A DNA stretch of 6,069 nt from Chloroflexota bacterium (GTDB taxonomy: Bacteria; Chloroflexota; Anaerolineae; Aggregatilineales; Phototrophicaceae), in assembly GCA_003242205.1 (NCBI GenBank), contig QGUR01000280.1, positions 1 to 6,069 on the forward strand, in the 5' to 3' direction. How positions within the stretch are numbered: the first letter of the stretch is position 1; each line of letters begins with the position of its first letter. Below, piece after piece: positions 1-5,459 of this stretch. A program made the translations under genes and the position numbers. The notes beneath the pieces are model-generated. The model was not told the origin of the DNA, searched no databases, and worked only from the letters and a program-made list of their open reading frames with translations.

Positions 1-1
1 T

Positions 2-874
2 CTTTTTGTCTACAAGCGCCGGGGTGATAAAGTCCACCGGGATAAGCCGTTTATGCACCGAGCCGGAGTCGTGCCGGTCGATCTCGACGCGGCCCGCGAG
101 CGCGGGCTGCTGGTCGGATGCGCGCCGGATACTTTCCTCGGCGGCGGCCTGCAAACCTGCCGCAGGTTGATTGACGAAGGAGCGATCGGCACGCCGGTCG
201 CCGCGACGGCCTTCATGGCCAGCCACGGCCCGGAATCCTGGCATCCAAACCCCGACTTTTTTTACAAGGTCGGCGGCGGCCCGATGCTGGATATGGGACC
301 ATACTACCTGACTGCGCTGATCAATTTCCTCGGCCCGGTCAAGCGTGTGACCGGTTCGGCGCGGGCGTCGTTCTCCGAGCGGATTGCGACCAGCCCGGAG
401 CTTAACGGTCATCGCATCGAGGTCGAAGTAGCGACCCACGTCGCCGGCGTGCTCGACTTCCATCAGGGAGCGATTGCCACGCTTATCACCAGCTTTGACA
501 TCTGGTCGCATAATCTGCCACGCATCGAGATTTACGGTTCCGAGGGGACGCTCTCCGTGCCGGATCCGAACGCGTTTGGTGGGCCGGTGCGCTTGCGCCG
601 CGCCCGCGAGGAGGAGCGCGAGATCCCGTTAATGTACGATGGGGAAGTGGAGCGCGGCATTGGCGTCGCCGACATGGCCTACGCGATCGTTTATGGCCGC
701 CCGCATCGCGCGAGCGGGGAACTGGCCTATCACGTGCTTGACGTCATGCATGCCTTCGAGGATGCATCGCGTGAAGATCGTCACGTTTATCCGGAAACAC
801 GGGTTTCCCAACCGGAGCCGCTGCCCCTCAATCTGCCGCAGGGCACGCTGGACGCCAAGTGGGTTGGCGTATAA
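2..874 (+). CDS. Gfo/Idh/MocA-family oxidoreductase, 5'-truncated by the window edge
   Basis: The frame is open from base 2 to the TAA at 872-874 (290 residues), so this is the C-terminal part of a longer protein; the family is usually 330-400 residues and the N-terminal NAD(P)-binding Rossmann segment is missing. A DKP triplet at 41-49 fits the conserved EKP motif that ends the nucleotide domain. Next comes GLLVGCAPDTFLGGG and then LQTCRRLIDEG, very typical of one branch of this family. GGGPMLDMGPYYLTALINFL (about 271-330) is the usual start of the substrate-binding half, with the Asp and Tyr near the active site. These enzymes are cytoplasmic NAD(P)-dependent dehydrogenases of sugars, cyclitols or related polyols; the substrate cannot be told here. 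ATG at 53 lies inside the conserved core and is not taken as the start. Residues between the DKP motif and GLLVGC match the family poorly. A strong hairpin follows the stop, suggesting the transcript ends here. Confidence 0.88.
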   Translation, partial: LFVYKRRGDKVHRDKPFMHRAGVVPVDLDAARERGLLVGCAPDTFLGGGLQTCRRLIDEGAIGTPVAATAFMASHGPESWHPNPDFFYKVGGGPMLDMGPYYLTALINFLGPVKRVTGSARASFSERIATSPELNGHRIEVEVATHVAGVLDFHQGAIATLITSFDIWSHNLPRIEIYGSEGTLSVPDPNAFGGPVRLRRAREEEREIPLMYDGEVERGIGVADMAYAIVYGRPHRASGELAYHVLDVMHAFEDASREDRHVYPETRVSQPEPLPLNLPQGTLDAKWVGV

Positions 875-908
875 ACAGCTTCAATAACCCGCCTCTCTCG
901 CCTTGAAA

Positions 909-938
909 CGCAGGGACATGCCACGGCGTGTCCCTGCG
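909..938 (+). terminator. Strong hairpin, probable transcription terminator of the Gfo/Idh gene
   Basis: CGCAGGGACA (909-918) is followed by its exact reverse complement TGTCCCTGCG (929-938). The stem can extend inward by a T-G wobble and two G-C pairs to 13 pairs around a CACG tetraloop. It begins 35 bases after the TAA of the oxidoreductase and lies 130 bases before the next gene. There is no clean T-tract after it, only GTCTTT at 943-948, so intrinsic termination is likely but not certain; an mRNA-stabilising 3' hairpin is the alternative. Confidence 0.6.
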
Positions 939-1053
939 GCTGGTCTTTGCCACGAATTCAGGGCAAAACCCCCGCCTTACATGCAGCCTGTTGCGCGCAT
1001 TTGTGATTAAATCGTAGCCACTGGCATCCTGCGGGCGACACGCCTTATATGAC

Positions 1054-1059
1054 GAAAGG
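1054..1059 (+). promoter_or_regulatory. Ribosome binding site for the GTG-started flavoprotein
   Basis: GAAAGG sits 8 bases before the GTG at 1068. A second purine run, AAGG at 1061-1064, is too close (3 bases) to be the main site. The in-frame TGA at 1050-1052 rules out any start further upstream, so this site and the GTG fix the N-terminus. I see no convincing -35/-10 pair in 940-1050. Confidence 0.5.
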
Positions 1060-1067
1060 CAAGGTTC

Positions 1068-2456
1068 GTGACGGACACAGAACATTACGACGCGCTCATT
1101 ATCGGCGCTGGTCAGGCAGGGGGGCCGCTTTCGGTAGCGCTGGCCAATGCGGGTATGCGAACTGCTCTGGTGGAGCGCGAACACGTTGGCGGCACGTGCA
1201 TCAACACAGGCTGCACGCCGACAAAAACGATGATCGCCAGCGCGCGGGCAGCTTATGTTGCCCGGCATGCGGATCGTTATGGCGTGCAGACCGGCGAGGT
1301 TCGTGTGGACCTGAGCCGCGTGGTCGAGCGCAAGCGGGAGGTGGTTGAGCGATTTCGTTCTGGCAGCGAGCGCCGGATTCGCAAGTCTGAGAACACCGAT
1401 CTGTATGAGGGCGAGGCGTCGTTTGAATCGCCGGAGCAGGTCGTGATCCGGCTCAATGATGGGCGGGAAAAGCGCATTCGCGCCGGCAAAATCTTCATCA
1501 ATACCGGCGGGCGGCCCGCCGTGCCGCCGCTTGCCGGGCTGAGCGACGTTCCGTTCCTGAATTCGACGACCATCATGGACCTGACCGAGCTGCCTGAGCA
1601 CCTGCTCATTCTGGGAGGCGGCTATATCGCCGTGGAGTTCGGCCAGATGTTTTGCCGCTTCGGCAGCGCGGTGACCATTGTCCAGCGCGGCCCGTACCTG
1701 CTCAACCGCGAAGATCCCGACGTCGCCGATGCCATTGCCGACATTCTGCGCGAAGACGGCATCGACATTGTGCTCAATGCCGAGGCCGAAGCCGTCGCGC
1801 AGTCAGATGGAAGAATTTATCTCACGGTGAACAGCCCTGATGGCAGGCAGACGCTTGCCGGCTCGCACCTGCTCGTCGCCGTCGGGCGCGTACCGAACAC
1901 GGAACGGCTTAATCTGGCCGCCGCCGGCGTCGAAACCGACGAGCGGGGCTATATCCGCGTCAACGACCGGCTGGAAACCTCTCAACCCGGCATTTACGCC
2001 CTCGGCGATGTCAACGGCGGCCCGGCGCTGACGCACGTTTCGTATGACGATTTCCGCATCATCCGCGCGAATCTGCTGGAAAACGGCAGCCGGTCGCGGA
2101 ATGACCGGTTGGTTCCCTATACCGTTTTCATCGACCCGCAGCTTGGGCGTGTTGGCCTGACGGAAACCGAGGCTAAAAAGCAGGGCAGGCGCTACCGGGT
2201 TGCCAGAATGCCGATGAAGAATGTCGCGCGGGCGGATGAAATCGGCGAGACGCGCGGCTTCATGAAAGTTTTGGTCGATGACGAGACGGGTGAACTCCTC
2301 GGCGCTGCCGTGTTGGGCATCGAAGGCGGCGAGTTGATGTCCATGCTGGAGATCGCCATGCTGGGGCGCGTTCCCTATCACACGTTGCGCGACGCCGTTT
2401 TCGCCCATCCGACGCTGGCCGAGGCGTTCAATAATCTCTTTGCCCGGCTGGAATGA
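1068..2456 (+). CDS. FAD-dependent pyridine nucleotide-disulfide oxidoreductase, MerA/RclA-like
   Basis: 462 residues, GTG start. It is a cytoplasmic flavoenzyme, expected to be a homodimer, passing electrons from NAD(P)H through FAD to a cysteine pair. Domains in order: FAD-binding GAGQAG (residues 13-18); redox-active CINTGC with Cys44 and Cys49, followed by PTK; NAD(P)-binding GGGYIAVEFG (183-192); AVGRVPNT (271-278); second FAD motif GIYALGDVNG (308-317); dimerisation domain from about 348, ending in HPTLAE (447-452), whose His-Glu pair is supplied to the partner subunit. This layout is shared by dihydrolipoamide dehydrogenase, mercuric reductase and RclA. It lacks the metal-binding N-terminal domain and the C-terminal vicinal cysteines of true MerA (the protein ends NNLFARLE), and no lipoyl-dehydrogenase partners or mer genes are adjacent. 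I therefore call the class firmly but leave the substrate open; a general FAD-containing disulfide reductase or a RclA-like metal/oxidant stress reductase is possible. Its stop is 5 bases from that of the convergent nagZ. Confidence 0.92.
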   Translation: MTDTEHYDALIIGAGQAGGPLSVALANAGMRTALVEREHVGGTCINTGCTPTKTMIASARAAYVARHADRYGVQTGEVRVDLSRVVERKREVVERFRSGSERRIRKSENTDLYEGEASFESPEQVVIRLNDGREKRIRAGKIFINTGGRPAVPPLAGLSDVPFLNSTTIMDLTELPEHLLILGGGYIAVEFGQMFCRFGSAVTIVQRGPYLLNREDPDVADAIADILREDGIDIVLNAEAEAVAQSDGRIYLTVNSPDGRQTLAGSHLLVAVGRVPNTERLNLAAAGVETDERGYIRVNDRLETSQPGIYALGDVNGGPALTHVSYDDFRIIRANLLENGSRSRNDRLVPYTVFIDPQLGRVGLTETEAKKQGRRYRVARMPMKNVARADEIGETRGFMKVLVDDETGELLGAAVLGIEGGELMSMLEIAMLGRVPYHTLRDAVFAHPTLAEAFNNLFARLE

Positions 2457-2461
2457 ATGGG

Positions 2462-4045
2462 TTACAGGGCGGGCGTCGCTCCGCTATTGCCTTCGGGAAC
2501 CGGCAGCGGAACCGGTAGCCTGCCCCGCGGCGTAGCCTGACCGGCGAGCGCAGAGACCGCCGCATCGAGCGACGGCGCGCTGTCCCCCAGCGTGCACAGG
2601 ACGGCGTCGGCCTCGCGCAGCAGTCCGGCATCGTAAGGGTTTCGCAGGCAGATCAGGATCGTCGGGCGGCCCAGACCGAGCAGTTCTTTCGCCAACCGGA
2701 GTTGTTCCGGTAGCAGGTGGGCGTTGCGCGTCGCGACGATCAGCAAGCCGGCCCGCTTAGCCTTGTCGCGCGCCGCCTGCCTCTGTAAGGCGCTGATTTC
2801 GTCCGGCGGCAGCGCCAGCGCGTCCACGTCGGGCGCAATGGTTCGCAGCCGCGCCGCAAAACTCGACTGGCCCGTCTGTTCGAGAACCTCGCTGTCCAGA
2901 TAGGAAGTGAACTCGATCAACGTCAGCCCTTCTTTGCCGGGCGGCAGCGGAAAGACACCGCGACCGCGCTTGAGCAGCACCAGACCAGTTTCGGCGGCCT
3001 CACGCGCTGTTTTCAGGTGCGATGGCTGGCGAATGAGATCGAGCTGAGGTTTTTCCGGCACGACGGCACGCGCTTTTAGACGCTGGATGCGTTCGACCGC
3101 AGCGTCAATGCGTTCCAGCGGCAGCCGGCCCGATCGCGCCGCGTCGAGGAGCGCGTCGTACACCGCCATCTGTGTCGCGGGCGTGTGCGACACCAGAATG
3201 ATGTCCTCGCCCGCCAGAGCAGCCAGAACCGCCGCCTCGCCCGGTCCGTAGTGGCTGGCAATCGCCTTCATTTCCATGCAGTCGGTACACACGACGCCCT
3301 GAAACCCGATCTCGTCGCGCAGCAATCCCTGAATGATGGGGCGCGATAACGTCGCCGGGTGTTCGGGATCGAGCGCCGGGAATTTCACATGGCTCACCAT
3401 GACCACGTCCACGCCGGCTTCGACCACTCCTCGAAACGCTTTCAGGTCGTTCTCCCACAGGTAATCGAGCGGCCCATCGATGACGGCCAGCGCCAGATGG
3501 GTATCCACCGGGGTATTGCCGAGGCCGGGGAAATGCTTGGCCGTTGCGACGACGCCACCGCGCTGGAAGCCGCGAACCTGTGCAATGGCAACTTCGCGTA
3601 CCTGTTCCGGGTCTGCACCGGGAGAGCGCGTGCCAACCGATGGATTCTCGATGCTGTAAGTGACATCAACCACCGGAGCCAGATTCCAGTTGATGCCGAG
3701 CGCCCGCATTTCGGCTGCCAGCACGGCGGACATGCGCTCGGCCAGTTCGGTCGATCCCGACGCGCTCAGGGCCATCGCGCCGGGGCTTTCGGTGAAGCCG
3801 TCGCGCAGGCGAGCGACCATGCCGCCTTCCTGATCAATACAAATGAGCAGTGGGTATTTGGCCGCCGCGTGGCAGGCATAGGTCAGGCGGGCGACCTGTT
3901 CAGGCGAAACCACATTGCGGGCGAACAGGATAACCGTGCCGATCCGACCTTCCGCCAGCCATTCGAGCAGATAGTCAGGCGGTTCTGTGCCTGCAAAACC
4001 TACGCCGATCATCTGCCCGATTTTGTCTTCCAGCGACATGGTCAT
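2462..4045 (-). CDS. nagZ: Beta-N-acetylhexosaminidase, glycoside hydrolase family 3 (NagZ type)
   Basis: 527 residues. NagZ enzymes remove the N-acetylglucosamine from N-acetylglucosamine-anhydromuramyl or N-acetylglucosamine-muramyl fragments during peptidoglycan recycling. The N-terminal TIM-barrel (about 1-330) carries IDQEGG (70-75), the mobile catalytic loop KHFPGLGNTPVDTH (170-183) and CTDCMEMKAI (253-262). Asp255 fits the family's nucleophile; Asp181 and His183 fit the Asp-His pair that serves as acid/base in NagZ. A C-terminal alpha/beta domain (about 340-515) makes it resemble two-domain Bacillus NagZ rather than the short single-domain enterobacterial form. No signal peptide or membrane segment is visible, so a cytoplasmic enzyme is expected. 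Two in-frame ATGs lie at 4045 and 4039; the first is chosen because AAGGAGA is 7-8 bases before it. The frame continues open upstream opposite dinB, but that extension has no family similarity. Substrate specificity (muropeptide or other GlcNAc glycosides) is inferred. Confidence 0.92.
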   Translation of the reverse strand: MTMSLEDKIGQMIGVGFAGTEPPDYLLEWLAEGRIGTVILFARNVVSPEQVARLTYACHAAAKYPLLICIDQEGGMVARLRDGFTESPGAMALSASGSTELAERMSAVLAAEMRALGINWNLAPVVDVTYSIENPSVGTRSPGADPEQVREVAIAQVRGFQRGGVVATAKHFPGLGNTPVDTHLALAVIDGPLDYLWENDLKAFRGVVEAGVDVVMVSHVKFPALDPEHPATLSRPIIQGLLRDEIGFQGVVCTDCMEMKAIASHYGPGEAAVLAALAGEDIILVSHTPATQMAVYDALLDAARSGRLPLERIDAAVERIQRLKARAVVPEKPQLDLIRQPSHLKTAREAAETGLVLLKRGRGVFPLPPGKEGLTLIEFTSYLDSEVLEQTGQSSFAARLRTIAPDVDALALPPDEISALQRQAARDKAKRAGLLIVATRNAHLLPEQLRLAKELLGLGRPTILICLRNPYDAGLLREADAVLCTLGDSAPSLDAAVSALAGQATPRGRLPVPLPVPEGNSGATPAL

Positions 4046-4052
4046 GGCACGC

Positions 4053-4059
4053 TCTCCTT
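4053..4059 (-). promoter_or_regulatory. Ribosome binding site of nagZ
   Basis: On the minus strand this reads AAGGAGA, a near-ideal Shine-Dalgarno sequence; its AGGAG core is 8 bases from the ATG at 4045 and 14 from the second ATG at 4039. It therefore selects the first ATG and argues against the much longer open frame upstream. Confidence 0.75.
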
Positions 4060-4079
4060 TGCGTTCGATCCTTCGGAAG

Positions 4080-4085
4080 ATGATA
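4080..4085 (-). promoter_or_regulatory. Candidate -10 element of nagZ
   Basis: On the minus strand this is TATCAT, five of six matches to TATAAT. It would place the transcript start near 4073, giving a leader of about 28 bases that contains the strong ribosome binding site. No good TTGACA match is found; the position 16-18 bases further upstream (about 4102-4108) falls inside the LexA-box-like sequence. Confidence 0.4.
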
Positions 4086-4099
4086 CCGCATCCTCGTCG

Positions 4100-4113
4100 C
4101 GCAAAAGCGTTCG
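4100..4113. promoter_or_regulatory. Candidate LexA (SOS) operator in the nagZ-dinB divergent promoter
   Basis: CGCAAAAGCGTTCG matches the Gram-positive LexA/DinR box CGAACRNRYGTTCG at 12 of 14 positions. The right arm GTTCG is perfect; both mismatches are in the left arm. It lies 21 bases before the dinB -10 element, touching the expected -35 position, and also covers the expected -35 region of nagZ. A GCGTTCG half-site is repeated at 4061-4067. DinB genes are common SOS targets, which makes the site plausible. The match is by eye, the left arm is weak and no lexA gene is in the window. Confidence 0.42.
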
Positions 4114-4134
4114 GGCCTGTCGCCGGCGGCGCAG

Positions 4135-4140
4135 TATAAT
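4135..4140 (+). promoter_or_regulatory. -10 element of the dinB promoter
   Basis: A perfect TATAAT preceding dinB. Transcription would begin near 4147, giving a leader of about 40 bases to the ATG at 4187 with a Shine-Dalgarno sequence inside it. The alternative TTG start at 4154 would be only about 7 bases from the transcript start, which argues against it. The -35 region (about 4110-4117) has no close TTGACA match, so an activator or a weak promoter is possible. Confidence 0.6.
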
Positions 4141-4167
4141 GGCAGGGTAGACGTTGTCGTTTCCGGC

Positions 4168-4174
4168 AGAGGAG
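4168..4174 (+). promoter_or_regulatory. Ribosome binding site of dinB, slightly long spacing
   Basis: AGAGGAG ends 12 bases before the ATG at 4187, longer than the usual 5-9 but the only good site. It lies downstream of the alternative in-frame TTG at 4154, so it supports ATG 4187 as the start. Confidence 0.55.
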
Positions 4175-4186
4175 CCAGAACGGCGC

Positions 4187-5371
4187 ATGCACCGCACCAT
4201 ACTGCATCTGGATCTGGATGCCTTCTTCTGCGCGGTTGAGGAACAGCGCAACCCGGCGTTGCGCGGCAAGCCGTTTGCCGTGGGCGGGCGACCGGACAGC
4301 CGCGGCGTGGTGTCGTCCTGTTCGTATCCCGCGCGTCGTTTCGGCATTCACTCGGCGATGCCGATGGCGCGCGCGATCCGGCTTTGCCCCGATCTCATCA
4401 TCATTGAACCGCATTTTGGCGAATACCGGCGCGCGTCTCGCGAAGTGATGGCGCGGCTGGGCGCGCTGACGCCGCTGGTCGAACAGATTTCGATTGACGA
4501 GGCTTTTCTCGATGTCACCGGCCTGCCGGGTACGCCGCTGGCCATCGCTCAGGGTTTGCAGGCGACGATCCGTGATGAGCTTGGCCTGCCGTGTTCGTTC
4601 GGCGTGGCGACCAACAAGCTGGTGGCGAAAATCGCCAACAACGTCGGCAAGGCCAGCGCCAAGGGCGACGGCCCGCCGAATGCCATTCAGGTGGTTCCGC
4701 CGGGAGAAGAAGCCGCGTTTCTCGCGCCGCTGCCGATTGAGGAATTGTGGGGCGTTGGGCCAAAGACCGCCGCGCGTTTGCGCCAGCTTGGCGTCCAGAC
4801 GATCGGCGACCTTGCCCGGTGGCCCGAACGCGAACTGGCGCGCATGTTCGGCAAGCATGGCGCGGACCTTGCCCGGCGCGCGCGCGGCATCGACGAGCGT
4901 CCGGTGGAGACCGAGCACGAAACCAAGTCGGTCAGCAAGGAGATCACGTTTGCGCGCGACGTGGCCGACGGAGATACGCTCCGGCAGACGCTCGGTTCGC
5001 TGGTCGAAGGCGTGGGCTGGCGTCTGCGCCGCAGCGGTTTGAGCGGCAACACCGTGAAGATCAAGCTGCGCTGGTCGGATTTCACGACGGTGACGCGCCA
5101 GATGACGCTGCCGCAGGCCATTGATCAGGACACCGAAATTCTGGAGGCGGCGCTCCAGCTTTTTGAGCAAACGTGGCCGCGCGGGCGTCCTGTGCGTCTG
5201 ATCGGCGTGGGCGTCAGCGGGCTTGAGGAAGCAGGGCGGCAGCTTGGCCTCTGGGAGACCGAGCGCAACAGCCAGAGCCGCAGGCTCCAGTTGACGCTGG
5301 ATGAACTGCGCGACCGCTTTGGCGAGGGTGTCATCCGGCGTGGCGTGAACCTCAAGCCGCGCCGGCACTAG
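4187..5371 (+). CDS. dinB: DNA polymerase IV (Y-family translesion polymerase)
   Basis: 394 residues from ATG 4187, where MHRTILHLDLDAFF aligns with the usual DinB N-terminus; an in-frame TTG at 4154 would add 11 residues with no family similarity. DinB copies past damaged template bases with low fidelity and no proofreading. Palm/finger motifs: Asp9 in LDLDAFF, and Asp104-Glu105 in ISIDEAF, are the three metal-binding acids; Phe14 is the expected steric gate against ribonucleotides. SYPARRFGI (46-54) and SFGVATNKLVAKIAN (137-151) are conserved Y-family blocks. A helix-hairpin-helix thumb region follows (LWGVGPKTAARLRQLG, 187-202). The little-finger domain runs from about 245. QLGLW (352-356, bases 5240-5254) fits the QLxLF-type sliding-clamp binding motif. 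All key residues are present, so it should be active. It is divergent from nagZ and sits behind a perfect -10 and a possible LexA box, consistent with DNA-damage control (inferred). It ends 88 bases before modA. Confidence 0.96.
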   Translation: MHRTILHLDLDAFFCAVEEQRNPALRGKPFAVGGRPDSRGVVSSCSYPARRFGIHSAMPMARAIRLCPDLIIIEPHFGEYRRASREVMARLGALTPLVEQISIDEAFLDVTGLPGTPLAIAQGLQATIRDELGLPCSFGVATNKLVAKIANNVGKASAKGDGPPNAIQVVPPGEEAAFLAPLPIEELWGVGPKTAARLRQLGVQTIGDLARWPERELARMFGKHGADLARRARGIDERPVETEHETKSVSKEITFARDVADGDTLRQTLGSLVEGVGWRLRRSGLSGNTVKIKLRWSDFTTVTRQMTLPQAIDQDTEILEAALQLFEQTWPRGRPVRLIGVGVSGLEEAGRQLGLWETERNSQSRRLQLTLDELRDRFGEGVIRRGVNLKPRRH

Positions 5372-5383
5372 TCGATTCCGTGA

Positions 5384-5389
5384 TAGAAT
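5384..5389 (+). promoter_or_regulatory. Candidate extended -10 promoter of modA
   Basis: TAGAAT preceded by TGA gives TGATAGAAT, one mismatch from the extended -10 consensus TGnTATAAT. It starts 13 bases after the dinB stop and would give a leader of about 64 bases for modA. There is no -35 match 17 bases upstream, which extended -10 promoters can do without. It overlaps an inverted repeat, GATTC at 5374-5378 and GAATC at 5386-5390. Confidence 0.4.
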
Positions 5390-5459
5390 CCCCGCCGCTG
5401 TCTGTAAAGCAGAGCCGGTGGAAACGCGCCGCGCTCATGCTCTGGAGGCCAAACCACAC

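Noticed and set aside
1504..1518. A short GC hairpin (GGCGGG, loop, CCCGCC) inside the flavoprotein gene.
   Set aside because: It encodes the conserved NTGGRPAVP segment, has a 3-base loop, and is ordinary for GC-rich coding sequence.
828..1601. A 257-codon minus-strand open frame spanning the intergenic region after the Gfo/Idh gene.
   Set aside because: It crosses the terminator hairpin and runs antisense to the conserved FAD and CX4C motifs of the flavoprotein; its composition is unlike a real protein.
1803..2408. A 201-codon minus-strand open frame opposite the 3' half of the flavoprotein.
   Set aside because: Antisense shadow of conserved codons with no recognisable motif.
2490..2520. 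Repeated GGAACCGG units near the 3' end of nagZ.
   Set aside because: They are explained by the proline-valine rich tail (LPVPLPVPEG) and are too short for a repeat element.
3359..4150. A 263-codon plus-strand open frame opposite nagZ.
   Set aside because: It mirrors the codon pattern of nagZ, has no recognisable domain, and is explained by GC-rich antisense frames lacking stops.
4154..4186. An upstream TTG start for dinB.
   Set aside because: The 11 extra residues match nothing in DinB, the TTG would be only about 7 bases from the predicted transcript start, and the good ribosome binding site lies after it.
4046..5368. The nagZ frame stays open on the minus strand for about 441 more codons, opposite dinB, as if NagZ had a long N-terminal extension.
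   Set aside because: The extension is rich in Arg, His and Ala with no family similarity, runs entirely antisense to a well-conserved dinB, and a strong ribosome binding site marks the ATG at 4045.
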